From an uncultured bacterium (GTDB lineage: Bacteria > Actinomycetota > Coriobacteriia > Coriobacteriales > Coriobacteriaceae), in assembly GCA_905215205.1 (NCBI GenBank), contig CAJMPK010000054.1, forward strand, positions 1 to 8,850: DNA of 8,850 nucleotides, written 5' to 3'. How positions within the stretch are numbered: the stretch's first letter is position 1; every line of letters begins with the position of its first letter. The notes beneath the pieces were generated by a model. The model did no database searches. It was not told the origin of the DNA and saw only the letters and a program-made list of their open reading frames with translations. Positions 1 through 6,029 of the stretch are shown piece by piece. A program made the translations under genes and the position numbers.

Positions 1-23
1 CTCCTTTTTACTGACGCACCCCA

Positions 24-53
24 TAGCAATAAAGAGGGCCGCAAGCGACCCTC
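24..53 (-). terminator. Rho-independent terminator of the permease-amidohydrolase unit
   Basis: On the minus strand, 60 bases past the amidohydrolase stop, an inverted repeat occupies 34-53. It has eight paired positions, one internal mismatch and a tiny AA/TT loop, and is followed by a T-rich run (TTTATTGCTA). Orientation and position fit transcription termination of the minus-strand unit. Confidence 0.7.
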
Positions 54-112
54 TCCATTGCATTATGCAATCAAATACTGTGTTTTACATCAAGCCATCG
101 ATGAACGGTAGC

Positions 113-1390
113 TTAGGCGCTGTACTTGTTTGCCTCGCCGAAGGTGCCGGCCTCGACAATCCAGCCGTCCTTCATGATGACGTCCATGTTGTCGGTGTTG
201 AGCACGTGGATGTCGGCGGCGACGTCACCGTTGACGACCAGCAGGTCGGCGCACTTGCCGGCCTCGATAGAACCGGTCTCGTCCTCGATGTGGCACATCT
301 TGGCACCGTTGAGGGTGGCACAGGTGATGGTCTCGACCGGGGTGAAGCCGATCTTGTCGACGAACTCGTACATCTCCTCGATGGAGCAGGTGCCGTACGG
401 GGTGACGAAGGAGAAGGAGTCGGAGCCGATCGTCATGACGACGCCGCGCTTCTTGGCCTCGCGCAGGCAGTCGTAGTTGCGCTGCAGCTCCTTCTCGACC
501 AGGGTGCCCTCGTACTTGTCGTGCAGCTCGGGGACGTAGACGGGCGGATAGGTGGCGTACCAGGTGGGCAGGAAGGCGATCGTCGGGGTGAAGAAGGTGC
601 CCTGCTCGGCCATGAGGTCCATGGTGCGCTCATCGATATCAAAGCCGTGAATCAGCTGCTCGCAGCCAAAGCGAACGGAATCGTAGGCAGCGGCGTGGTT
701 GTTGTAGCAGTGGCTCCACACGGGGATGCCGACCATCTTGGCCTCTTCGACCACGGCCTGAATCTCCTCGGAGCAGTAGTGCTGGTCGCGGCCGGAGTCC
801 CAGCGCCAGATGCCGCCACCGGTAGCCCAGATCTTGATGGCATCGGGGTTCTCGCGCAGGCGACGACGGACGGCCTTGCGCAGATCCCAAGGACCGTCGA
901 CCTGATCGCCCCAGGGGTGCGATTCCTTGTTGAGCTCCTGGCTGCAGTGGTGAGAGTCGCCGTGGCCGGCAACGCGGCAGAAGCCAAGGCCGGTGGCCAG
1001 AACGCGCGGGCCCTTGAAGACGCCCTTGTCGATGCAGTCACGGATCTGGATACCAAAGCGGCCGATCTCGCAGACGGTGGTGAGGCCGTGGGTGAGGCAG
1101 TCATAGGCCTGCTTGACGGCGACGGCCTGCTTCTCGAGGAGCGGCTGCATGACCCAGTCGGTGTCATCGTCGGTCAAGTTGCCCGAGAAGTGCAGGTGGG
1201 TGTCGATCAGGCCGGGAAGGACGGTCTTGTCGGCGGCGTCGATGACCTCAACGCCCTCGGGAAGGTCCTGCATGGCGCCGGCGTACTCGATCTTGCCGTT
1301 GTCGTCGACGAGAACGAGGGAGTTCTCGACCGGCTCGGCACCGGTACCGTCGATGAGCTTACCGCCAACGATTGCATACTTAGTGGACAT
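113..1390 (-). CDS. Metal-dependent amidohydrolase, imidazolonepropionase/prolidase-like
   Basis: Cytoplasmic TIM-barrel hydrolase of the amidohydrolase superfamily, 425 residues, a normal full length. The metal site is readable: HLH at 65-67 after the strand VLPGLID, a candidate carboxylated lysine K186 in AIKIWATGG, H227 in VWSHCY, H248 in QLIHGFD and D324 in IGSDSF. The small beta-sandwich is formed by the first ~55 residues and the C-terminal ADLLVVNGDV stretch. This pattern fits the group (Met_dep_hydrolase_A) that includes Xaa-Pro or Xaa-Arg type dipeptidases and imidazolonepropionase-like enzymes. Substrates in the group are diverse, so no reaction is assigned. The start is set by a perfect AAGGAGG four bases before the ATG. 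It lies 131 bases downstream of a permease on the same strand and ends at a terminator, so both are probably one transcript; the permease may bring in its substrate. Confidence 0.9.
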   Translation of the reverse strand: MSTKYAIVGGKLIDGTGAEPVENSLVLVDDNGKIEYAGAMQDLPEGVEVIDAADKTVLPGLIDTHLHFSGNLTDDDTDWVMQPLLEKQAVAVKQAYDCLTHGLTTVCEIGRFGIQIRDCIDKGVFKGPRVLATGLGFCRVAGHGDSHHCSQELNKESHPWGDQVDGPWDLRKAVRRRLRENPDAIKIWATGGGIWRWDSGRDQHYCSEEIQAVVEEAKMVGIPVWSHCYNNHAAAYDSVRFGCEQLIHGFDIDERTMDLMAEQGTFFTPTIAFLPTWYATYPPVYVPELHDKYEGTLVEKELQRNYDCLREAKKRGVVMTIGSDSFSFVTPYGTCSIEEMYEFVDKIGFTPVETITCATLNGAKMCHIEDETGSIEAGKCADLLVVNGDVAADIHVLNTDNMDVIMKDGWIVEAGTFGEANKYSA

Positions 1391-1472
1391 GGTTCCTCCT
1401 TATGGATCCATATAGTGGGCGAGGCCGTGTTGGGTTAAGGCCTCACAAAGCTACCCAAGTGGCGCCGGGTTC

Positions 1473-1501
1473 GGTGCGCGGAAGAGAGGAGCCCGCGCAC
1501 C
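1473..1501 (-). other. Intercistronic GC-rich hairpin between permease and amidohydrolase
   Basis: Nine perfectly paired bases (1473-1481 with 1493-1501, GGTGCGCGG/CCGCGCACC) enclose an 11-base loop. There is no T-run on either side, so it is not a standard intrinsic terminator. Inside a two-gene transcript such a hairpin could stabilise the upstream mRNA or reduce expression of the downstream gene. That role is inference; the pairing is seen directly. Confidence 0.6.
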
Positions 1502-1521
1502 CGATCCGCCCCGGCTAGGCG

Positions 1522-2973
1522 TTACTTTTTGCGGGAATTGGTGAAAGCCATGAGGGCCAGGCCAATAGCCAACCAGCCAATCACGATGCTCCACTCCACC
1601 ATGTTGAGGGAGGCGGGAGAGAACGGAATCACAAGCAGGCCGATGATGATGGCGCAGGCGGCGATAGCGAGGCCGATGCCAAACTTGCCGCCGGGCACCT
1701 CGTAGGGACGAGGCAGGTCGGGCTCGGTGAAGCGCATGCGCAGGCAGGCGAGCGCGACCATGCCGCAGGAGAAGATGAAGGCGAGAGCCGACACGTTGGT
1801 CAGAGGGATGAGCATGTTCTTGCCCAAAAACGGACCGACGACGGTGATGACGCCCAGAACGACGCAGGCAAGCTTGGGAGCGCCGGACTTGGGGTCGACC
1901 TCGGCGAATTGCTCGGGCAGCTGGCCCTTGCGGCCCATGGCGAGCATGATGCGGCTCGTGGCGCCGTAGAAGGAGTTCATCGGGCCCATGGGTCCAAGCG
2001 TGGCGATGACGAGCATGGCCAGGTACAGGAGCATGTTGATGCCCTTGAGGCAGGCGAGCGCGGGAACCGGGCTCTTAACAAACTCATGCCAGTCGAGGAT
2101 GGTGCCGAACGAGTAGATGCAAACCATGTAGAAGCCGCCGGCGGCCAGCAGGGCCAGGGAAATGATCTTGCCGAACTTGTTCCAGTTGAGGCCCTCGGCC
2201 GCTTCCTCAGCCTGCTGAGGAATGGTGTCGAAACCGGCGTAGAAGAACGGAGTCAGAACCAGGACCGACACGATGCCGGCGAACAGGCTGGTGCTCTCGG
2301 TAGCGGCCTTGCCGCCACCAGCGCCAGCGACCTGGGAGAACACGGGCATGGCGTTGTCCGGCGAGCCGGTGAACAGCGAGACGCCCATGGCGAGCAGCAT
2401 GCCGCAGAGCAGGGCCTTGGTCAGGAAGGCCTGAAGCTTGGCAGCCGAGCTGGCACCGCGGAAGTTGAGAAAGATGACGTAGACTGCAAAGCCGAGCGCG
2501 ATCAGCGTCGGGAACAGATAAACGTCAGCGCCCAGGATGGTGTAGAGCTTGACGGCGCGCAGCCACTCAAGACCGGGCAGGCTACCGAACATCTCGGACA
2601 CGAGGGTCGAGATGGCGATGGCCTCCCACGGACACAGGATGCCGTTGCCCAGGGCCAAAAGCCATCCGGTGATGTAGCTCAGCGTACGGCCAAAGCTACG
2701 ATCGACATACTCGACGATACCGCCCGAGATGGGGATAGCAGCCGTGAGTTCACCGAAAACAGCTCCGACGGGCACGAGGAAGATTGCACCCAAGAGGAAT
2801 GCGATCATAGCGGGAACGGGACCGCCGCCCACGACCATCCAGTCGCCGACCTGCAGAACCCAACCGGTACCGATGATGGCGCCGAAACCGATGGTGAAGA
2901 AGTTCCAGAGCGAAAGCGTTTTCTTCATGCCGCCGTCACCCTCGACTGTAACTTCTGCGTTCTTGTCCGCCAT
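1522..2973 (-). CDS. APC-superfamily amino acid/amine permease
   Basis: Integral membrane transporter of 483 residues, with about 12 hydrophobic segments and little extra-membrane sequence. TM1 carries the unwound substrate-site motif GFGAIIGTGW (29-38). TM2 and its loop contain FGELTAAIPISGG (73-85). The stretch FFYAGFDTIPQQAEEA (243-258) and SFYGATSRIMLAMGRKGQLP (334-353) are typical of APC amino-acid permeases. Substrate is not predictable; amino acids, polyamines or other amines are the family norm. An in-frame start 13 codons upstream exists, but I chose the ATG at 2973 because AGGAGGGG stands just before it and the extra residues (basic, polar) encode that ribosome site. It is first in the unit with the amidohydrolase. 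Energy coupling by proton symport or antiport is known for the family, not shown here. Confidence 0.9.
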   Translation of the reverse strand: MADKNAEVTVEGDGGMKKTLSLWNFFTIGFGAIIGTGWVLQVGDWMVVGGGPVPAMIAFLLGAIFLVPVGAVFGELTAAIPISGGIVEYVDRSFGRTLSYITGWLLALGNGILCPWEAIAISTLVSEMFGSLPGLEWLRAVKLYTILGADVYLFPTLIALGFAVYVIFLNFRGASSAAKLQAFLTKALLCGMLLAMGVSLFTGSPDNAMPVFSQVAGAGGGKAATESTSLFAGIVSVLVLTPFFYAGFDTIPQQAEEAAEGLNWNKFGKIISLALLAAGGFYMVCIYSFGTILDWHEFVKSPVPALACLKGINMLLYLAMLVIATLGPMGPMNSFYGATSRIMLAMGRKGQLPEQFAEVDPKSGAPKLACVVLGVITVVGPFLGKNMLIPLTNVSALAFIFSCGMVALACLRMRFTEPDLPRPYEVPGGKFGIGLAIAACAIIIGLLVIPFSPASLNMVEWSIVIGWLAIGLALMAFTNSRKK

Positions 2974-3017
2974 TGTTCCCCTCCTTTCCTTTTTGACGCC
3001 CCTTGACGTCACCCCTT

Positions 3018-3048
3018 GCGCGGTCTGTTTTGCCGCGCGCTTTTATTT
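3018..3048 (+). terminator. Terminator-like hairpin in the permease leader, plus-strand polarity
   Basis: GCGCGG (3018-3023) pairs with CCGCGC (3033-3038) across a nine-base loop, and a T-rich tail TTTTATTT follows at 3041-3048. As an intrinsic terminator it would act on plus-strand transcripts, yet there is no plus-strand gene upstream within the window. In the permease mRNA the same bases form a hairpin about 45 bases before the start codon, without a U-tail. Confidence 0.35.
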
Positions 3049-3079
3049 CGTGGCTTTAAGATACGGCCTTGGCACAGCA

Positions 3080-3134
3080 GCGCCGCTTGTAGCTCGACCG
3101 AAGGCAGAACTGCAAAACGAGCGGCGCCGTTTTT
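3080..3134 (+). terminator. Second hairpin with T5 tail in the same intergenic region
   Basis: GCGCCGCTTG (3080-3089) pairs with CGAGCGGCGC (3118-3127), ten positions with one G-T wobble, around a 28-base loop. T5 lies at 3130-3134, two bases after the stem. The long loop makes it weak as a terminator; it could instead be leader structure of the permease mRNA read from the other strand. Confidence 0.25.
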
Positions 3135-3259
3135 GGGACGAACGGCGGGAGACGTCATTCGTCTTGGACGCTTTCATCTTGTCTGATTTTGAATACCTGC
3201 TGCCGTGACGCTTGGCGCGCGGCGCGGCAACGTTCATACCATTTGTCAGGCTTTTGGCG

Positions 3260-3273
3260 CACATGCCCATGTG
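3260..3273. promoter_or_regulatory. Operator-like inverted repeat upstream of the peptidase gene
   Basis: CACATG-CC-CATGTG is a perfect dyad with six-base arms. A third copy of the half-site CACATG lies at 3307-3312. The dyad is 55 bases before the peptidase start and 17 bases before a possible -10 (TAGGAT, 3291-3296), so it overlaps where a -35 would sit. The -35 position itself matches the consensus poorly. That arrangement suits an activator or repressor site, but the assignment rests only on symmetry and position. Confidence 0.35.
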
Positions 3274-3328
3274 TCGTGCATCTTTTTATGTAGGATAGAC
3301 AAGTTACACATGAGGCAAGGTGATTCGA

Positions 3329-4330
3329 ATGGCATACGGATACAATGACGGCGACCAACGGCCACAAAGCGTGCGCCTTGCCGGCCGCACCACGCCAACG
3401 CCCAGAAGCACCTCCGACAACGACAACCCGCAGCGCCCCCAAGAGCAGCCCGGGGCTTCTTCGCGGCAACAAAGCCGTACCGCGCGGCAGTCAGACCGCG
3501 TGAGTACGAGCACACGCCAACGCCAGACCGACACATCGCAGCCACGCCGCTACGATCGACATAAGACCGACTACTACGTTAAGCGCTCCTTTTCGCGACC
3601 TCAACGCGAGCGCGGCAATTCCGCCCCTCACCCCGCGTCGCACACCACAAGCCACGCGCTTCCGGCCCGCCGCCTACGCCTTGCGCTTTGCTCCATCGCC
3701 GCCTGCCTCGTCTTTGTGTTTTTGGGATCCTGTATCTCCCACGGATCAGCCGGTCTTGAGCCCACTGCCGAGGACAAGCTGCTTAAAGCTCCCGTCGCGC
3801 CAGGCTACTCCTTTGCGTTCTCGACCCCACGCTCGCAATGGCAGGCCGGCACCATGCCCCACATCTACCAAATTGACCCCGCATGGTCGGAGCTGCCCTA
3901 TGCCGGCGGCACTATTCGCGAAAACGCTTGCGGTCCCACCTGCCTCACCATGGTCTATATCTTTAAGACCGGCCACACCGATAAGACACCGGTCGATATA
4001 TGCGCACTGGCCGAAGCCGGCAACTACGCCCCCACTGGTGCCACCGAGTGGTCGTTTATGACAGGCGGTGCGTGGCAGCTGGGGCTCAACGGAACACAGC
4101 TCTATAACGATCGCGAATCGATTACCCAAGCACTTCGCTCGGGTGCGCCCGTCATCGCCGCAGTGCGCCCCGGTACATTTACCAACGTAGGCCACTACAT
4201 CGTGCTCTACGGCATCGACGATGCCAACCAGATTGGCGTCTACGACCCCAATTCGGCCAACCGCAGCGCCCGCCGCTGGGGCGTCGTAGAGGTCCTCAAC
4301 GAAGTCGAAGCCATGTGGGCCTACTACTAG
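3329..4330 (+). CDS. Membrane-anchored C39-like cysteine peptidase
   Basis: 333 residues. Residues 1-115 are disordered and rich in R, Q, S, T and P. One hydrophobic segment follows at about 117-137 (LALCSIAACLVFVFLGSC), preceded by arginines, so the tail should stay in the cytoplasm and the rest be exported. The exported part (about 155-333) fits Peptidase_C39_2, the papain-like fold of bacteriocin-leader peptidases: candidate catalytic Cys201 in ENACGPTC, His289 in NVGHYIVLYG and Asp306 in VYDPN. Such secreted domains often cut peptides or act at the cell surface; the target is unknown. LGSC at the end of the membrane segment resembles a lipobox, but its distance from the N-terminus argues against a lipoprotein signal. 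The start is the ATG at 3329 with AAGGTGA five bases upstream; a GTG nine bases earlier is less likely. It stands alone between minus-strand genes. Confidence 0.8.
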   Translation: MAYGYNDGDQRPQSVRLAGRTTPTPRSTSDNDNPQRPQEQPGASSRQQSRTARQSDRVSTSTRQRQTDTSQPRRYDRHKTDYYVKRSFSRPQRERGNSAPHPASHTTSHALPARRLRLALCSIAACLVFVFLGSCISHGSAGLEPTAEDKLLKAPVAPGYSFAFSTPRSQWQAGTMPHIYQIDPAWSELPYAGGTIRENACGPTCLTMVYIFKTGHTDKTPVDICALAEAGNYAPTGATEWSFMTGGAWQLGLNGTQLYNDRESITQALRSGAPVIAAVRPGTFTNVGHYIVLYGIDDANQIGVYDPNSANRSARRWGVVEVLNEVEAMWAYY

Positions 4331-4360
4331 TCGTTTAAGAACGTCCCCAATGACTAGGTG

Positions 4361-4399
4361 AATAGCAAAAGCCCCGCAGTCGGAGCGGACTGCGGGGCT
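4361..4399 (-). terminator. Strong terminator of the carbamate kinase gene
   Basis: Twelve perfectly paired bases (4370-4381 with 4388-4399; AGCCCCGCAGTC/GACTGCGGGGCT) enclose a six-base loop. On the minus strand the stem runs into TTTTGCTATT. It lies 65 bases past the kinase stop. In the plus direction the stem follows the peptidase stop by 39 bases but has no T-run, so it is at best a weak or factor-dependent stop for that gene. Confidence 0.8.
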
Positions 4400-4418
4400 C
4401 ATGAAGAGAGGCTAGTTT

Positions 4419-4442
4419 GTGGGCGCTTTGCCTGGCGCCCAC
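4419..4442. other. Additional hairpin in the convergent intergenic region
   Basis: GTGGGCGC (4419-4426) pairs perfectly with GCGCCCAC (4435-4442) around an eight-base loop, 22 bases past the kinase stop and upstream of its U-tailed terminator. There is no T-run on either strand. It may protect the mRNA 3' end or help block converging polymerases. Confidence 0.5.
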
Positions 4443-4464
4443 GAGAGAGGCAACAGAGTAGAGA

Positions 4465-5427
4465 CTACTCGTGGATGCGGGTGCCGGAGAGGCCGGCCAT
4501 GGTCTCGGCAGCCTTGTCCAGAGCGCCGATGATGCAGGTGCGGCCCTTGCGGGAACGGGCGAACTTGATGGCAGCGCGAACCTTGGGCTCCATGGAACCC
4601 TTGCCGAACTGGCCCTCGTCGGCCAGGCGCTCGGCCTCGTCGGCGGTGAGGTCCTCGAGCTCCTCCTGGTTGGGCTTGCCAAAGTTGATGGCGACATGCT
4701 CAACGGCGGTCAGCAGGAACAGAACATCGGCGTCGCAGTCCTCGGCCAGCAGCTCGCCGCCCAGGTCCTTGTCGATGACGGCGGGAACGCCCTTGTAGCA
4801 GCCCTTGTTCTCGTAGTCGCGGACGACGGGGATGCCGCCGCCACCGCAGGCGATGACGATGAACTCGTTGTCGAGCAGGTTGAGGATGGAGTCAGCCTCG
4901 ACGATCTTCTTGGGATCGGGGGAAGCAACGACGCGACGCCAGCCGCGGCCAGAATCCTCGACGAAGACCTTGGAGGGATCCTCGGCCATGAACTCCTTGG
5001 CCTGCTCCTCGGTGTAGAAGGGGCCGATCGGCTTGGTCGGGTTCTTGAACGCGGGATCATCCGGGTCGCACTCGATCTGGGTGACGACGGTGGCGGCGTG
5101 CCAACGCTTATAGCGCTTGTGCATCTCGCGGCCGATGCCCTGCTGCAGGTGATAACCAATATAGCCCTGGGACATGGCGCCGCACTCGGGCAGCGGCATC
5201 TCGGGGGTGCCGATGGCGTCGTGGGCGGCGGCGAAGGCGTTCTGGATCATGCCGACCTGCGGGCCGTTGCCGTGGGTGATGATGATCTCGTTACCCTGCT
5301 CGATAAGACCAAGGAGAGCGTGGGCGGTGTTGCTCACGGCCTCGATCTGCTCGACGGGGTTGTTGCCGAGGGCGTTGCCGCCAAGGGCGACGACAATACG
5401 ATCGGGCTTGCCAAGAGGCTTAGACAT
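4465..5427 (-). CDS. arcC: Carbamate kinase
   Basis: Cytoplasmic amino-acid-kinase-fold enzyme, 320 residues against a usual ~310-315. It transfers phosphate from carbamoyl phosphate to ADP, giving ATP, ammonia and CO2, the energy step of fermentative arginine, agmatine, purine or allantoin breakdown. Diagnostic stretches are VALGGNAL (13-20), THGNGPQVG (51-59), TKPIGPFYT (131-139), ACGGGGIPV (193-201), IDKDL (218-222), GSMEPKV (278-284) and the closing SGTRI (314-318). An in-frame upstream start would add 19 residues; I chose the ATG at 5427, which has AAAGGA eight bases upstream and starts the protein close to the first strand as in the family. No arginine deiminase or carbamoyltransferase is in the window, so the source of carbamoyl phosphate is open. 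It appears to be a single-gene transcript with its own terminator. Confidence 0.93.
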   Translation of the reverse strand: MSKPLGKPDRIVVALGGNALGNNPVEQIEAVSNTAHALLGLIEQGNEIIITHGNGPQVGMIQNAFAAAHDAIGTPEMPLPECGAMSQGYIGYHLQQGIGREMHKRYKRWHAATVVTQIECDPDDPAFKNPTKPIGPFYTEEQAKEFMAEDPSKVFVEDSGRGWRRVVASPDPKKIVEADSILNLLDNEFIVIACGGGGIPVVRDYENKGCYKGVPAVIDKDLGGELLAEDCDADVLFLLTAVEHVAINFGKPNQEELEDLTADEAERLADEGQFGKGSMEPKVRAAIKFARSRKGRTCIIGALDKAAETMAGLSGTRIHE

Positions 5428-5502
5428 TGCTGGAATCCTTTCTGTAAAAGGCCTACAACCCATTAATAACCCGCGCCCGTGCAATATGCGAGTTTATTAA
5501 GG

Positions 5503-5508
5503 TTTATA
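5503..5508 (-). promoter_or_regulatory. Possible -10 element of the carbamate kinase gene
   Basis: On the minus strand TATAAA matches the -10 consensus at five of six positions and would start transcription about 70 bases before the kinase ATG. The corresponding -35 is poor, but the DNA just upstream is very AT-rich. A degenerate TGAATAAAAT stretch (minus strand, around 5525-5533) resembles half of an arginine-regulator box; this is weak. Confidence 0.3.
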
Positions 5509-5873
5509 TTCTCTTTATCGCTCATTTTATTCATTTTGAAAATAGTTGAACGGTGAACGGTCGTTTTTATCCGCTCAGCGTACAGAACCCCAGCTCAAGC
5601 ATATCTACGGCATTTACGTGCAACTTTATTTTAATAGAGCAGGGATTAGACCAGATTATGCAAACTGTATCTTTGCTAAACGCAAAACAGACAGCGCAAA
5701 ATCTTACTCGCACTATACGAGATTCTATGCACTTATTGGACGAGTATGCAGCCCTGCAATAACATGGCGTTTTTCATCCAGCATAAGGAATAGACGAGCG
5801 CCTATGCCGCGCGTCGGCCGGCAGCCGGCGAGCCGTCTCGTCGATTGCCGCTTCCAGAAAATCAAAAACTGTT

Positions 5874-5887
5874 ATTGCGCGCGCAAT
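5874..5887. promoter_or_regulatory. Perfect 14-base palindrome
   Basis: ATTGCGCGCGCAAT is fully self-complementary and lies about 140 bases before the DUF3830 start. It could be a dimeric regulator site, or simply chance alternation of GC. Only the symmetry is seen. Confidence 0.25.
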
Positions 5888-5927
5888 TGCGGCATGGTAC
5901 TTTAGCGAAAAACAGCGCGGGCTGGGG

Positions 5928-5943
5928 CGACAGAGATCTGTCG
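5928..5943. promoter_or_regulatory. 16-base operator-like dyad before the DUF3830 gene
   Basis: CGACAGA-GA-TCTGTCG has seven-base perfect arms and a two-base centre, 86 bases upstream of the DUF3830 ATG. Size and symmetry fit a site for a homodimeric helix-turn-helix regulator. No regulator gene is adjacent and no clear promoter could be placed around it. Confidence 0.35.
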
Positions 5944-6029
5944 TGAAGTTTGGGTTCGGCGACCCCGCTGCTGTCTTCTCCTTATCCGCCAGCGAACCCC
6001 TTGAGCGACGGATTGAGGAGGTCCTTACT

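Larger units (their letters stand above)
2974..3328. other. Divergent intergenic region between permease and C39-like peptidase
   Basis: No convincing gene in 355 bases. Short open frames here have no ribosome site and arginine/lysine-rich, low-complexity translations. It must hold both divergent promoters. The permease leader contains the palindrome TGACGTCA (3004-3011) and two hairpins, entered separately. The only permease promoter I can propose is weak (TTGCAG, 18-base spacer, TACAAG, read on the minus strand near 3114-3086). The peptidase side has a dyad at 3260-3273 and a possible -10, TAGGAT, at 3291-3296. Confidence 0.5.
5428..6029. other. 600-base region without a convincing gene
   Basis: The left half (about 5480-5780) is clearly AT-richer than its surroundings and holds the kinase promoter region plus a tandem GAACGGT repeat (5548-5561). 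A 69-codon plus frame (5553-5762) and a minus frame ending at 5774 are open but lack ribosome sites and recognisable domains, so I do not call them genes. The GC-rich right half is the leader of the DUF3830 gene. It contains two dyads (5874-5887 and 5928-5943) and a spaced inverted repeat, GGGTTCG (5952-5958) with CGAACCC (5993-5999), just before the ribosome site. Confidence 0.5.

Noticed and set aside
65..1438. 457-codon open frame on the plus strand
   Set aside because: It lies antisense to the amidohydrolase. The translation is a valine/glycine/aspartate-rich mirror caused by GC-rich codon thirds, with no ribosome site and no recognisable domain.
1909..3006. 365-codon plus-strand frame over the permease
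   Set aside because: It mirrors the permease gene in antisense, with a polar, low-complexity translation and no ribosome site; the permease in the other strand is unmistakable.
3043..3545. Several minus-strand frames upstream of and within the peptidase gene
   Set aside because: Translations are arginine/cysteine-rich without domains, starts lack ribosome sites, and they overlap both the promoter region and the disordered tail of the real gene.
3720..3750. Lipoprotein signal (LGSC) in the peptidase
   Set aside because: The lipobox-like cysteine is about 135 residues from the start, far beyond the range of type II signal peptides, unless translation starts internally.
4471..5466. 331-codon plus-strand frame over carbamate kinase
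   Set aside because: It is the antisense shadow of a clear carbamate kinase, rich in G, V, A, L and D.
5951..5965. tRNA T-arm-like sequence GGGTTCGGCGACCC
   Set aside because: The loop lacks the conserved A and no acceptor, anticodon or D-arm can be folded around it.
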